Below, one piece after another: positions 33,655 to 46,049 of a DNA stretch of 64,000 nucleotides; within the stretch, counting starts at the first letter, position 1; each line of letters opens with the position of its first letter. Location: positions 28,736,501 to 28,800,500 of the forward strand of contig NC_084923.1 in assembly GCF_958298935.1 (NCBI RefSeq), given 5' to 3'. Below the pieces are notes generated by a model, which was not told where the DNA came from, ran no database searches, and was given only the letters and a program-made list of their open reading frames with translations. The position numbers and the translations under genes are program-made. Source of the DNA: Phragmites australis. Taxonomy: Eukaryota; Streptophyta; Magnoliopsida; Poales; Poaceae.

Positions 33655-36600
33655 TTGGTCAGAACGGGTGGATTTCACAAAAGTTATGACTGGAGCAAAA
33701 CATGCCCAAAATGCACCAGATGGTCATACCAGGTATCATAGGTCATGTTGGAGCTTGTTCTGGTTGATTTTTCTCCGGTGCTAATTTTGTTGAAAATGGG
33801 ACATAAAACAAGTGGATTTTACAGAAGTTATTACCGGAGTTAAATACACCCAGAAGGCTCTGGATAGTCCGCCTAGGTGTCATAGATCATCTTGGTGCAT
33901 TTTCCGGTTGATTTTGCTCCAATGCTAATTTTCATGAAAACGGGCCAAAAAACTGGTTAGGATGCGTGGACTTGATGAAAGTTATGACTATAGTGGAACA
34001 CACCCAAAATGCAATGAATGGTCCCCCCAGTTGTCATTGGCCATATTGGAGCCTGTTCCGGTTGATTTCACTTCGATGATAATTTTCTTTAAAATGGACA
34101 TGAAAATGGGCACAGAACAAGAGGGATTTCAAGAAAGTTATGACCAGAGCGAAAGATGCCCTGAACGTACCGGATAGTCTTGCCAGGTGTTCGAGGTCAT
34201 ATTGGAGCTTGTTCTGTTTGATTTCACTTCGATGTTATTTTTCATGAAAATGGACAAAAAAAAATGAGTTCCTAATAGGTGGATTCCACACAAATTATGA
34301 CCAAAGCGAAATGCACCTAGAGTGCACCGGATGGTCCTCCATGGTGTCTTTCGTCATGTTGAAGCTTGTTCGGTAGATTTCTCACTGGTGCTAATTTCCA
34401 CGAAAATGGGATCGAAACTGGATCTAGAACAAGTGGAATTCACAAAAGTTATGAGCGAGCATTCACACCCATAATGCACCGTATGGTCATCCTTGTGTCG
34501 TATGTCATGTTTGAGCTTGTTTTGGTTGATTTCGCTTTGGTGCTAATTTTGTTGAAAATGGGATTGAAAATAAGTGGATTTTACGAAAGTTATGATCAGA
34601 GCTAAATGCACCCAGAATGCACCATATGGTCCACCCAGGTGTACTAGATCAAGTTGGTGCTTGTTAAGGTTGATTTTGCTCCAGTGCTAATTTTCATGAA
34701 AACGGGCTAAAAAATGGGTCAGAACATGTGAATTTCCAGAAAGTTATGACCAGAGCAAAACATGCCCCGAATGTACCAGATGGTCCTGTTAGACGTTGGA
34801 GCTCATATTGGAGCTTGTTTTGGTTGATTTATCTCCGGTGCTATTTTTCATGAAATGGACTAAAAAATGAGTCTAGAATGGGCGGATTTCAGACAAGTTA
34901 TGACCACAGTAAAAAGTGCCTATAATACACTAGATGGTCCTCCGAGGTGTCGTTAGTCATGTTTGAGCTTCTTCTGGTTGATTTCTCTCTAGAGCTAATT
35001 TTCATTAAAATGGTTTCAGAATGGGTGGATTTCACAAAAGTTATAACCGAAGCGATACGTGCTCAGAATGCACCAGATGGTCATCCCAGGTGTTGTAGGT
35101 CATTTTGGAGCTTGTTTTAGTTGATTGTGCTCTGGTGCTAATTTTGTTGAAAGCACCAAATGGGTGGATTTCATGAAAGTTATGATCGGAGCTAAGCACA
35201 CCCAGAACGCACTGGAAGGTTCTCCTGAGTGTTGTAGATCATATTGATGCTTGTTCTAGTTGATTTCACTCTACTGCTAATTTCATGAAAACAGGCCCAA
35301 AAACATGTCAGAACGAGTGGAATTTATGAAAGTTATGACCGAAGCGATACACGCCCAGAATGCACCGGATGGTCATCATAGGTGTCATAGGTCATGTTGG
35401 AGCTTGTTCAGGTTGATTTCACTCTGGTGCTATTTTTATTGAAAAAGGGTGGATTTCATGAAACTTATGATTAGAGCGAAAGACGCCTAGAATGCACCGA
35501 ATAGTATTCCCATGTGTCATTGATCATGTTGGAGCTTCTTCTCATCGATTTTGCTCTAGTGCCAATTTTCTTTAAAATGGGCCAAAAATAGGTGGATTTC
35601 ACAAAAGTTATGACTGGGGCAAAATGAGCCTAGAACACACTAGATGGTCCTCCCTGGTGTCATAGGTCATGTAGGAGCTTGTTCCAGTTGATTTCTCTTT
35701 GGTGCTAATTTTCATGAAACGGATAAAAAATGAGTCCAGAATGGGTGGCAAAAAATGGGTGGATTGCATGAAACTAATGACCGAAGCAAAACACACCCAA
35801 AATGCACCAAATGGTCCTCCCATGTGTTGTTTGTCATGTTGGAGCTTTTTCTGGTTGATTTCGATCTGGTGCTAATTTTCTTGAAAACAGACCCAAAAAT
35901 AGGGCCAAAACAAGTGGATTTCTCAAAAGTTATGACTACGGTGAAACCTGACAAGAACGCACTGGATGGTCCCCCCTGGTATTGTAGGTCATGTTGCAGC
36001 TTGTTTCGAGTAATTTCAGTTCGGTGCTAATTTTCATGATAACGGTACCAAAAATGGGTCTAGAACGTGTGGATTTCTCGGAAGTTCTCATCGAAGCAAA
36101 AGGTGTTTAGAATAGACCCGATGAACCTCCCACGTGTCTTTGGTTCTGTTGAAGCTTCTTCCGATTGATTTCACTCTGGTGCTAATTTTCAAGAAAAAAA
36201 AGCCCAAAATGAGTCAGAATGGGTAGATTTTATGAAAGTTATGATTAGAACAAAACATGCCCAGAACGTACCAGATTGTCCTCCCAGGTGTTGTTAGTCA
36301 TGTTGGATCTTTTTCCTATTGAATTCACTTTGACGCTAATTTTCATGAAAACAGCCCGAGAACAGGTGTATTTCACAAACATTAGGACCGGAGCAAAAAG
36401 CACCCAGAACGCACCAGATGGTCCTCCAAAGTGTCATTGGTCATGGTGGAGCTTGTTCGAGTTGATTTTCATCCTGTGTTAATTTTCATGAAAATGGACC
36501 CAAAAATGGGCCAAAAACAGGTGGATATCAAGAAGGAGCCGATAACACATCAGATGGTCTTGCTAGGTGTCGTAGGTCATGTTGGAGCTTGTTCAGGCTG

Positions 36601-37190
36601 ATTTTGCTCCATCGCTATTTTTCATTAAAATGGACTAAAAAATGGGTTCAGAATGGGTGGATTTCAGACAAGTTATGGCGGAAGCGAAACACACCCTGAA
36701 TGCACCAAATGGTCCTTTGAGGTATCGTTGGACATGTTGGAGCTTGTTCCAGTTAATTTCTGTCTGGTGCTAATTTTCATGAAAACAAGACTGAAAATGG
36801 ATCCAGAACGGGTGGATTTCACAAGAGTTATGATCGGAGGAAACATGACCAGAACGCATTAGATGATCCTCCTAGGTGTTGTATGTCATGTTGCAGCTTG
36901 TTCTAATTGATTTTGCTCCAGTGCTACTTTTAATGATAATGGGCCCAAAAATGGGTTAGAACTGGTGGATTTGAATAATGTTGTGACCAGAATTAAACAC
37001 ACCCAGAATGCACCACATGGTCCTCTTAGGTGTCATAGGTAATATTTGTGCTTCTTCTGGTTGATTTCACTTTGGTGCTATTTTTCATGAAATTGGACCT
37101 GAAAATGGGCCCAGAAATGATAGATTTTGTAAAAGTTATGATAGAAGCGAAACACGCTCAGAATGCACTGGATGGTCATCCCAGATCTCT
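33655..37190. repeat. Satellite-like tandem array, about 24 monomers of roughly 142-156 bp
   Basis: Successive occurrences of the landmark 'aaagttatgac' and its variants lie at about 33683, 33827, 33981, 34137, 34294, 34448, 34589, 34743, 34897, 35040, 35179, 35332, 35464, 35607, 35774, 35929, 36083, 36238, 36381, 36528, 36672, 36828, 36980 and 37135. Most spacings are 152-157; a second class is 139-144, lacking a short block around 'gggcccaaaaat'. Each unit also carries 'gaatgcaccagatggtcctcc', 'catgttggagcttgttc' and 'gctaattttcatgaaaa'. Units are well diverged. There is no coding function; open frames inside are repeat read-through. Confidence 0.92.
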
Positions 37191-37419
37191 TACCTTGATG
37201 ATTGAAGTTAAGTCGGTTCCTTTGGTGTGCATCTTGGGCAGCTAAGGTAGCATTGGCATTGCGTTCCTACCTCACAATATCATCATCCATGATGGACTAC
37301 TACTCATGTTCAGCAAAAACAACAACATGTGACACCTCATTAAGAGATCCATTGGTACCATTGGGATGGTCATTGGTGCTATGAACAACATGTCATACTG
37401 GGGGTTTCTCTGGAATGTG
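37191..37419. other. Unassigned segment between the array and the G2 LTR
   Basis: No gene is supported. The minus strand has a short stretch of plausible coding texture (about 37430-37190) but with stops. Its relation to the array or to the LTR is unclear. Confidence 0.35.
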
Positions 37420-37941
37420 ACGCTTCATCCCGTTCAATCTATCAAGGCAACCAAGAGTTTCCCGTAATTCTAGGGGTCTATCTCTATCTCGAGGAAGGGG
37501 ATCCCTGAATGAAATGAACTACCTGTAGGTACCCAAGACATCTTGTAAATAGAAATGTTGACCCCCAAGAACATGAAGGAGGACACCAGAGGACGTACAA
37601 CACCCCAAATATATATACAGAGCCAAGGGGCCCTGCGGACGACAAGTCAAATAAGTACCAATAGAAGTTGAAGAAGTCGCTCAAACCTTTTGACAAACCA
37701 GAAGACACCCGAAGCCAAGCAAGGAAGTCACCGACTAGGTTTAGATTCATCTAGGCTAGTCACATACCCCCTTATAACAGGCTCAGATCAATACAAGACA
37801 ATCATGACATAAGGTCATTACCCTCAAGGAGTCCAGAACCTGTATCAAATCCCCAGTGTCTTCTCCTGTGATTCGTCTACTCAAAGCATCCCATACCTCT
37901 TCAACAAGTTCATTAGATCATTGATTCACAAATTATTGATA
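37420..37941 (+). mobile_element. 5' LTR of Tat-lineage element G2
   Basis: It shares with the G1 LTR the tracts around TTTCCC.TAATTCT, GTAGGTACCCAAG, GAGGACGTACAACACCCC, ATATATATAC, TTTAGATCCAT.TAGGCTAG and GTGATTCGTCTACT. It ends AATTATTGATA at 37941, followed by the primer-binding site. The start is approximate because the terminal sequence is diverged. Confidence 0.75.
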
Positions 37942-37942
37942 G

Positions 37943-37960
37943 TTGGCACCGTCTGTGGAG
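37943..37960 (+). other. Primer-binding region of G2
   Basis: TTGGCACCGTCTGTGGAG one base after the LTR end, a typical gypsy Tat site. Confidence 0.7.
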
Positions 37961-37966
37961 ATCATG

Positions 37967-40480
37967 ACAATAGGTGTTGAAGAATCTACAGAGAACAAGC
38001 CATCGGCATCACCCAAGCCTTTGCCGAGAATCGATTTTCTAGATGAAGAGTTCTACAACAACTTTACCCCTCTTCCAAGCACGCCGGTGATAGATCGTGT
38101 GAATTTCACCGATGAACTTTTCAGCAATGAATCAAGTGATGAGGTCAGTCGATTTATGGATCAATATGCCAAAGATTACAGCATCAAGTTTGAACCACTC
38201 GGCTACAAAGACAACCGTAAATGTCTGATTCACAGCAGGTCAGGATCAATACTTGCAGCTTCTAACAACGTCTATTGTCAAGACACAAACCTAGAGCAAT
38301 TCGATGAAACATTCATGATGTATCTGAACACTTTCCTCCAGGGGTGGTTGCCCCTGAGAAGTCTTCTCCATCAGAAACTGGGGTGATGGTCTGGGTAATC
38401 CTGACGATGATCCTACAAACAGACTTAACGAAGGAGCGGGTGCAAGCGATGGTCAGCACTAGATGAGCACACCACCCCATATCCTTAATGGGGCCCAGTC
38501 TTACCATCTCCTGACCATCAACAGGGAGCTGAATGATTTCAATCTGCAACAACTAAGAGGACCCTTCTTCTACAAGAGGCCCTCATGCGCCCTCCAACCA
38601 CAGATCTGTCTATCCAATCGGTAAAGATTGGATGAACTCAACAATAGACTTAACAATGGAGGTCATCATCTAGGCTAAGAACTCTCATTTGGACCTGGCC
38701 AGAAACAATGCTAATCGGGGCAGACCATCCAATCCCCCATCGCGAGACGTATCGGAGTTGGAAAGGCATTACCCCTGGAACAAAGCTTCCCGGGATGACA
38801 ATCGGGCGAATAACCATTGCCAAGCCTCACTAGTCAAAGTTCATCTGATCAGTGACTTGCGCGAGGTCATCGATGACTAGTGAAGGTGCCTAAAGGCTTC
38901 TGAAGGGGCTTTGTCTACCACTCGACGATCTAATTAGGGGGACATCCTGACATCAACCAAATTTGAACTAATCTACAATCTGCATGAGAAAAACTCCTGA
39001 GGCTCCTGGAGCCAAGCAAGGCGCCATCAATGGATGCCTAACCTTCTCTCCAGATCTCCAGATCCAGCACGGTTCCACCTCGGGATGATCGAGAAATACA
39101 ATAGAAGTACAAATCCCATTGAGTTTCTCCAGATCTATACCATGGTCATCCAAGCGGCTGGGGGGTCAAGAAGGTAATGGAGAATTACCTCCCGACTACC
39201 CTTGAAGGGGCAGCTAGGACATGTTTGACCAACCTATTGCCGAGAACAATCTACTTGTGGGAACAACTTTGCGATGTATTCTTAGCCAACTTCTAGGGTA
39301 CTTATTATCTCTACTATTGTGAGAAGATGGGGAACAAAACATTGCACAAGTTTGTACACTGCTTTAGCAATATCCTGAACAACATCGCCAAGGTTAGCGA
39401 CAATAACATCATACAAGCATTCATCCAGGGGGTCAGGAGCTGGAGATGATTTGAAGATATTGCCATTTAGGAGTAAGATGGTCAAGGAGCTCATGAATAT
39501 CAGCAATGAGTTTGATAAGGGTGAAGATGCGCTTTTCTTCATCAAGGAGAAGACTCAGGGTATAAAGTGCCCTCAACCCGGGCTTGAGGGAGACAAGGCA
39601 AAGGCTAAGTGCAAGATCACCATGGGAGGTAAGGGGAAGAAAAATAATTCTGAGGAAATTTTTGTAGATCTGCCTAACACCCGTCCCGACAAACATCCAA
39701 TTCCTCCTAGGGCAAGAGCTCTACACTAGGCTCCACAAGTGCTGCCTCTGGAAGATGATGGTCAAAGCAAAGGTCAAAAAAGTGGCCAAAGGAAAGAAGG
39801 TCTAGGTCATGGCCCAGCGTAGGGATTCTAGCTCCAGTGGCAATGAGGAGGACACGAATCCAATGTTAGCCAGACAAGAGGATGATCGACCACATGTTTG
39901 GTGGTTTTGCATCCTACAAGTGCAAAAGGCGTTTAAGATAGTGGCCTGAGAAGTCTTAGTTGCCATTCCTAAGGGTCAACAAGATTGAAATCTCCTCCGA
40001 CCAAGAAGATTTCTTGGATAACTTCGTACTGCCAAGCTACTCCCTGAACATCCTCTTCACTAATGTACTCGAAGGGATGTATATCTCTCGATCTGTTATC
40101 AAGCCAGTTACTCAAGCCTTCCATGGTATAGTGTCCAGATCTTTGGCCACCCCTATTGGCTAGATATTGCTCCCCGTTACCTTCAGGAAGCATGACAAAT
40201 TCGGATAGAAAAAATTCTATTCGACGTGGTCAACTTTGAGACACCATACAATGCCATGTTGGGAAGAACTACTCTTGCCAAATTAATGGTAGCCATGCAT
40301 TATGCTTATCAGCATGTGAAGATCCCAAGACCCAAGGGAATCATCACCGTCCGAGGGTGTCCCAAGACAAGTATCTATTGCCACAAGTGGAGTCTCGAGA
40401 TGGCAGTTCAACATCAATCAAATGAAGAACCCAAGAGCTCAAGGATCAAGATGGATAAGAAGCCTGAGCCATGACCATGA
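37967..40480 (+). pseudogene. gag and protease region of G2, broken
   Basis: The frame starting MTIGVEESTENK runs open to about 38384 (FLDEEFYNNFTPLP, FMDQYAKDYSIKFEPLGY). Then frames shift, with the NANRGRPSNPPSRDVSELERHYP block at 38690-38880 and gag core remnants at 39060-39430 (KMGNKTLHKFVHCFSNILNNIAKVS). The post-protease block lies at 40226-40470 (VNFETPYNAMLGRTTLAKLMVAMHYAYQHVKIPRPKG), equivalent to T2 at 56310-56440. RT, RNase H and integrase are missing: pol is deleted after about 40480. Confidence 0.8.
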
Positions 40481-41330
40481 TCACAACACCTCGAGACGCA
40501 AACCTAGAAACCCAAGGGCTTGGCTCCACGGCTAGTCCAGATCCGACAAAACAGTGCCTACACTACCCCCAAAGTAATAAGGATCAGTACTTATCAACTT
40601 AATATAGTCTGTGTTATTTAGGCTTAAGATAATAGGTCTACATAGCTCGTTGGTCGTCAATAAACTCCATAAGTCCCAACTATAAGTGCTAAGAATACCT
40701 TTCTCATAATAATAAAGATCAGATTGCATAAGAGGTTGATCAAATTCTTATCCTGCCTTACTTGTTTTTCTACGCATCATCACACTCAACAAGTGGGATA
40801 AGTCACTTGTCGGGTCCTTCAGGCCCAATGCTTACCTATGGTGGCGAAAAGTTTTCTTGACTCAAAGTCAATATGAGTTCTCTTTGTGTTATTATATTTT
40901 TATTATTTAAACTACCTACCTAGAATCCTTCTTTCCAAGTAGATAGTTAGGGGCTTACTAAGTACTAGATACTAGAAACCAAAACAAACGTATTGTATAC
41001 CTTCTGAAAGCATATTCTAACGAGAAGAGAAGGATTGTTATGTCGAAAACATGGGGTTACGAAAAGGTTCCATATCGTGTTCCATGAGTGACTAGGGGCT
41101 ACGACGCCTCCCACTCAAGTTGACCGAAGGTTGGTCATGATAAGCACTCTGACTAGTTATGAACGTGTCCTGAGCTAACGGAAGGAAAAACCCTATAAGA
41201 AGACCATGATATAGTATCAAAAGAGTCCAACACAAAGTATTCCCATCAAACGTAAAATGTGTTTATTTCCAACCAAACTAACAAGATCTACCAAGTTTTT
41301 TTACAAATGCAGGTAAAGAAAAATAGAAAG
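40481..41330. other. 3' untranslated spacer of G2
   Basis: No coding signal. AT-rich, with phrases such as 'ctaggggctacgacgcctccc' that look like the non-coding stretch between pol and the antisense gene of a Tat element. Confidence 0.5.
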
Positions 41331-43463
41331 GCTATGGCAAGGGTGTGTCCATGAAGTCCATCTCATCCATGAAGGCTTTGGCAGCCACCATCACCTCTTC
41401 CACCCTATGCGTCCAGTGCTCCTCTGACTCCTCCCTGAAGTGCTCTTGGAGAATGTCGATGGTGATATCTAGGTAGTGGGCCTTCAGGATAGACAAGGCA
41501 AAGGCCACTGCTTGCTCTGCGCTCTACCTGGACTATCTCGAGACATGCTTAGCCACCTTCTCTCAGAGTCACCAGAACACCTTGACAAGTTTGTGGACCA
41601 GGTGGCTAGTCTGGTGGTGTCATCACCGCCATCAGCCGTTGCATGGAATCTAACCCCAGCAAGCGCGTCCTGGAAGACGTTCAGGGCCACGATGAGTTGT
41701 TGGCGGGTGGCCAACATCTTGGCCTCATCATGAGCCAAGGCTTCTCAGGTAGTGGAGAGTTCTACAGTGTAGCATGTCAGAGTAGCATGGTGAAAAAATG
41801 GCAAATCGGGAATACTAGGAGACATACCTTTAATCCGACCTTCTAGTTCAGCAATCACCTCTTCCCTCTTGGCGATCACCTGGGAGACTTGCTGGCGCAT
41901 CACAGCGCATTGGCACCATCTTCAAGGGTGGCCACTTAGGTGGTCATCTTTCGAGCCTCCTCTCAGATTCTCTTCAGCTGCACCATGTACATCTACAAGA
42001 TTTTAGGTTAGTACCTATCGTTCCACTGACTAAATGGTTGTTTTGCAGGAAAATTCTTACTGTATAAAAGGAAAGAAGACATTGTACGGATTATGACCAG
42101 GAGGACCTTCAATGATCTCCCTCCAAGTTACATTCCCAAGAAGCCTGTGCACCAAGTTTGTGAGGGGAACCTGGGGAGTCGGGAGATCATCTTCCTAGCC
42201 ATCGACGGCTAATGCCAAGGGCTTGCTAAGCCTCCCCGTATATCCTACAGACTAGGTCAGGACCAGGGACTGAGAAGGCTGGGGCCTAGGAACTGTTGGT
42301 GATGCTCTGAGAAGCCTGCAAATGAGAAAATTTGAAAAAAGGACTCCTATTAACATAAGAAGACGTCTACGATGCTTACACATACCTGGACCATTTGTTG
42401 GGTAGGGAGGGCTTCCCTGGAATCAAGGACACCAGCCTCTTGATGGTCTTCTCGGGGGCACTTCCATCGGTTCCCGAATAGGTAGGAGCACAATGATCAC
42501 TGCTCAACAAACCCGTGGGGACGATGGCCATCCCATGATCCTAGGTAGAAGGCTAAAATGCACCCAAAGTGAAGTATAAATTGGTTGCAGGGACTCTGGA
42601 TAAAAGCTCAACTTACACGGTGGCAGGTAGGTTAGAACTAAGGGGGCTGGAGATATTGGTGTCGGTGTCCTAGAACCACCCTTCTGTGAGTCGGCCCCTA
42701 CATCGTCATCCACCTTCGTTTCTACTCCACCGGAAAATGATGGGGCTTGTGATGATGTGTTGTTGCCTACATTCTTGCTTGGGCCCACACTACCTATGAT
42801 GATAACATCATCCGAGTCTGCAGCTGGGGCCCCACGTTTTCGGCCTCTGGTCAAGCAGCCCGCGCCTGGGAAGCTGTTCAAGGTCACAACACCCATCAAC
42901 ATAGGGATGCATCTCCACGATGGGGACCGGGATTCTCAAGTGGCTAGCGAAAGGGATTGCCTCAAAAATAATTTTGGCCCTCTTGTTGGCAACCTCTGGT
43001 AAAAGCATGAGCAAAGAAAGTTGACTATGAGGATTAACTATGAAGTTACTTTAAAAATGGCTACTCGAAATCGAGGAGTACCTTTCTCACCTTCTCGTGC
43101 CGGACCCAACTCAAGCAAAATTTTCCAAGTGCCGGTAATCCTTGACTTTAGAGGACTCAGGAAGAGAATGATGAAGTCCTTGGTAACATAGTAGGTTGTA
43201 ACATTTATCAACTTTAGATGCCAGATCTCTTCGATAAGGTTCCGATGAAGGGTTGATCATCACTGGCTCTTCCGTCCAGGCGGGCCTCAACAACAGTGGC
43301 AGGCCCCATTAAGAGAGCCCCTATGGGTTGGGCTGCTAGTAGAACCACATCTTATGCCGACCTAACCAAGAGGATTTGGTGCCACCAGCAACCTTGTTAT
43401 GGAACCTCTTCAGTACGTAGAAGTACCCAAAGAGGTCGAGGGATGGGTTGAGACCAAGAAAGT
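41331..43463 (-). pseudogene. Antisense gene of G2 (PF04195-like), 3' part
   Basis: Minus strand, opposite to G2. From the high end: HFLGLNPSLDLFGYFYVLKRFHNKVAGGTK..., then AWTEEPVMINPSSEP...DKCYNLLCYQGL, a Pro/Ser/acidic middle with ADSDDVIIIGS (about 42830-42780), and intron-like gaps. The C-terminal part has coiled-coil features (about 41990-41480, EAKMLATRQQLIVALNVFQDALAGVRF). Its N-terminal part continues beyond the Angela LTR at 45800-46049. The exact exon-intron structure is not determined. It is orthologous in position to antisense gene 2 of T1. Confidence 0.7.
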
Positions 43464-43468
43464 GAAGG
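43464..43468. repeat. Target-site duplication of the solo LTR, left
   Basis: GAAGG, repeated at 45800-45804. Confidence 0.75.
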
Positions 43469-45799
43469 TGATATGCCCTAGAGGCAATCATAGAGATGAT
43501 TGTATCACGTCTATATTCATGTAGTAGCGAATAATGTGTTATTTCGAGAATGACTATCGTTTACATTGATTGGCAAGTACGTGACTTGTTCATAAAACCC
43601 TTTGTTTAATCATGATTTATTCTTAGTCGATCCCTGGTCGCATATCATTGTGATGATACATAAGACCAGCACATGTATTGATTGATGATCACATTTCATG
43701 GATCATAGGTATATAGATGCCAGGTCAATAATGTGGACATTTATGTTAGAGAATATGATGTTGAATAGACCCACCTTGAGATACTGCTGGGATTGTTATT
43801 TATAATGTGCCATAAGTTGTTATCTCAAATTGTGAACCTGCAGGATCCTTAGACTTAAGATCGTCATTGATTTCCAAAATGTGTAGTGGTATACTTTGAG
43901 GTTGTCGGGGTAGTCATAAAGGTAGTTTTCGGGTTTATCGTGAAATATGTCGTGGGGTATGAGCAATCAAAATGGAATTTGCACCTCCTTGATAACGGGA
44001 GAGATATTTGGGCCCCTCGAGATAGTTGGATTCAGAAAGTGCATGGCCATGCCAATATGATTAAAGAGTTAATCATGATGAATCCACTACTTGGTCGAGT
44101 GAATGGTCGAGCTATCACGAGGGTGGCACGTATCTCACCTTGAACTTGACTGGTATTGTGAGGCGAAGGGATCGGTGCATGTGTATATCAAGGTTCAGCC
44201 GATATGATCTTTTGTGTATACTCAGGAGTCAACATGTCCTGCTAGGAACTATTATTGATTTCAGTTTGGAAAGGGTTTCTGAGTCGTTGCCATTTGTACA
44301 TGAACCTAACGGGTCATACACTTAATGGGTTGGATCAAAATATACGAATTGGATTCGTATGTGGGTTTTGATTGGATTGTGATCCATGAGAAGTTAAAGT
44401 CCTAAAGGGCTTCCAACGTGGGAGCTCATTGGCGAGCTCTATATAAGGAGAGTAGTGGGTAGGGCGTGCGGAGATTGAGCCATTCTGAAACTCTAGCCGC
44501 AGCCTTCCACACGATCTCCCAAAACCCTAGCCGCGTTTGAGGTACCAGGTCAATAATGTGGATATTTATGTTAGAGAACATGATGTTGGATAGACCCACC
44601 GTGAGGTACTGCTGGGATTGTTATTTATGATGTGCCATCAGTTATTATCTCAAATGGTGTACCTGCAGGATCTTTAGACCTGAAATCGTCATTGATTCCC
44701 AGAATGTGTAGTTGCATATTTTAAGGCTGTCAAACACTATTTCGTAATTGGGTAGTCATAAAGGTAGTTTTCGGGTTTGTCATGAAAGATGTGGTGAGGT
44801 ATGAGCGATCAAGATGGAATTTTCGCCTCCTTGATAACAGGACAAATATCTCTGGACCCCTCGAGGTAGTTGGATTTATGAAGTGTATGGCCATACCAAT
44901 ATGATTAAAGAGTTAATCATGATGAATTCACTACTTGATCGAGTGAATGGTCGAGCTATCACAAGAGTGGCATGTATCTCGCCTTAAGCTTGACTGGTAT
45001 CGTGAGGCGAAAGGATCGGTGCATGTGTATATCAAGGTTCAGCTGGTATGATCTTTTGTGTATACTCGGGAGTCAACATGTCTTGCTAGAGACCGCTATT
45101 GATTTCGGTTTGAAAGGGTTTCCAAGTTGTAGCCGTTTGTACATGAACCTAACGGGTCACACACTTAATGGGTTGGATCAAAACATGCGAATTGGATTCG
45201 TATATGGGTTTTGATTGGATTGTGATCCATGAGAAGTTGGAGTCCTAAAGTGCTTCCAATGTGGGAGCCTATTGGCGAGCTCTATATAAGGAGAGTCGTG
45301 GGTAGGGCATGCAGAGGTTGAGCAACTCTGAAACTCTAGCTGAAGCCTTCCACACGATCTCCCAAAACCATAGCCGTGCGTGCGGTACTAGCACATCGGC
45401 ACTCGGTGTTTCTGCCCAGTACGTGTGGATACTGTAGAGGCGCTACTGCTATTGTGGAGCTGATCTTCTCTACGAGTTGAACGCGATGTTTTCGGGACTG
45501 GTCACCAACCGTGACAAACTGCACGACCACCTTCTCGAAGTTGGTCGAGAAGCACGACCACCTGCTCAGAGTTGGTCGAGGAGCGTGACCACCTACGCAG
45601 GGCTAGTCGTGGATCTAATCGAGAAGCTGCTCAAGGAGTGTGACGTGCACGACATTGGATCAGTCTACTCCAACTCTTCTTCCGTTGCACTGCACGTCGA
45701 GCGGTAACGATCTATGATCTCCTACTAGCATGATTTCTTAGGTGAATACGATACAAAATTTTTGTTTTAGACTCGTGTAGTCTGTCCGTTTCCCAACAG
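43469..45799 (+). mobile_element. Angela-type copia solo LTR with internal tandem duplication
   Basis: It starts TGATATGCCCTAGAGGCAAT, the hallmark opening of Angela/BARE-type LTRs, and ends CCCAACAG. It is flanked by GAAGG on both sides, with the host antisense gene reading continuously across after its removal (CEAF | LHFLGLNP). No internal retrotransposon genes are present. Length is 2.33 kb because an 820-bp block is tandemly repeated. Read by eye, this is a solo LTR left by recombination, later enlarged. Confidence 0.85.
43719..45360. repeat. About 820-bp tandem duplication inside the solo LTR
   Basis: Copy one starts 'ccaggtcaataatgtggaca' at about 43719; copy two starts with the same text at about 44544. 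Both carry the 'ctatataaggagag' TATA box (about 44440 and 45283). They differ by substitutions and small gaps. The related LTR at 1-1199 covers only one such unit as far as seen. Confidence 0.85.
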
Positions 45800-45804
45800 G
45801 AAGG

Positions 45805-46049
45805 CCTCGCACAAATGCACGAAGATGCTCAACATGATAATCAAGTTGGGGTTGAGATGGATAAGTTCCAGGCTGTAGAAACCTAGCACCTCTAGAAGAA
45901 AACTGGAAGGGGTAAGTGGAAACCGCAACAGAATAAATTAAGAAAGATCAGCGTGCCATGGGTTTCCTAACTTAGGATCATTTGTCCGCTGCTAGTGTGC
46001 ACAGGATCAGAGCCCGGGGAGGAAAAACCTCATCAATCTCCGCCTTCTG
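45805..46049 (-). pseudogene. Antisense gene of G2 (PF04195-like), N-terminal part
   Basis: Minus strand: KAEIDEVFPP, then LIHLNPNLIIMLSIFVHLCEAF running to the solo LTR junction. The match to T1's LNPNFVTMLSVFVHLCEAF at about 24400 is clear. It is truncated upstream at about 46050 by unrelated sequence. Confidence 0.75.

Noticed and set aside
33655..37190. CRISPR-like array
   Set aside because: Units are about 150 bp, contiguous and diverged, without unique spacers, and the genome is a plant.
33962..37245. Open frames within the tandem array
   Set aside because: Same monomer read in different frames, with stops at varying places; nothing conserved beyond the DNA repeat.
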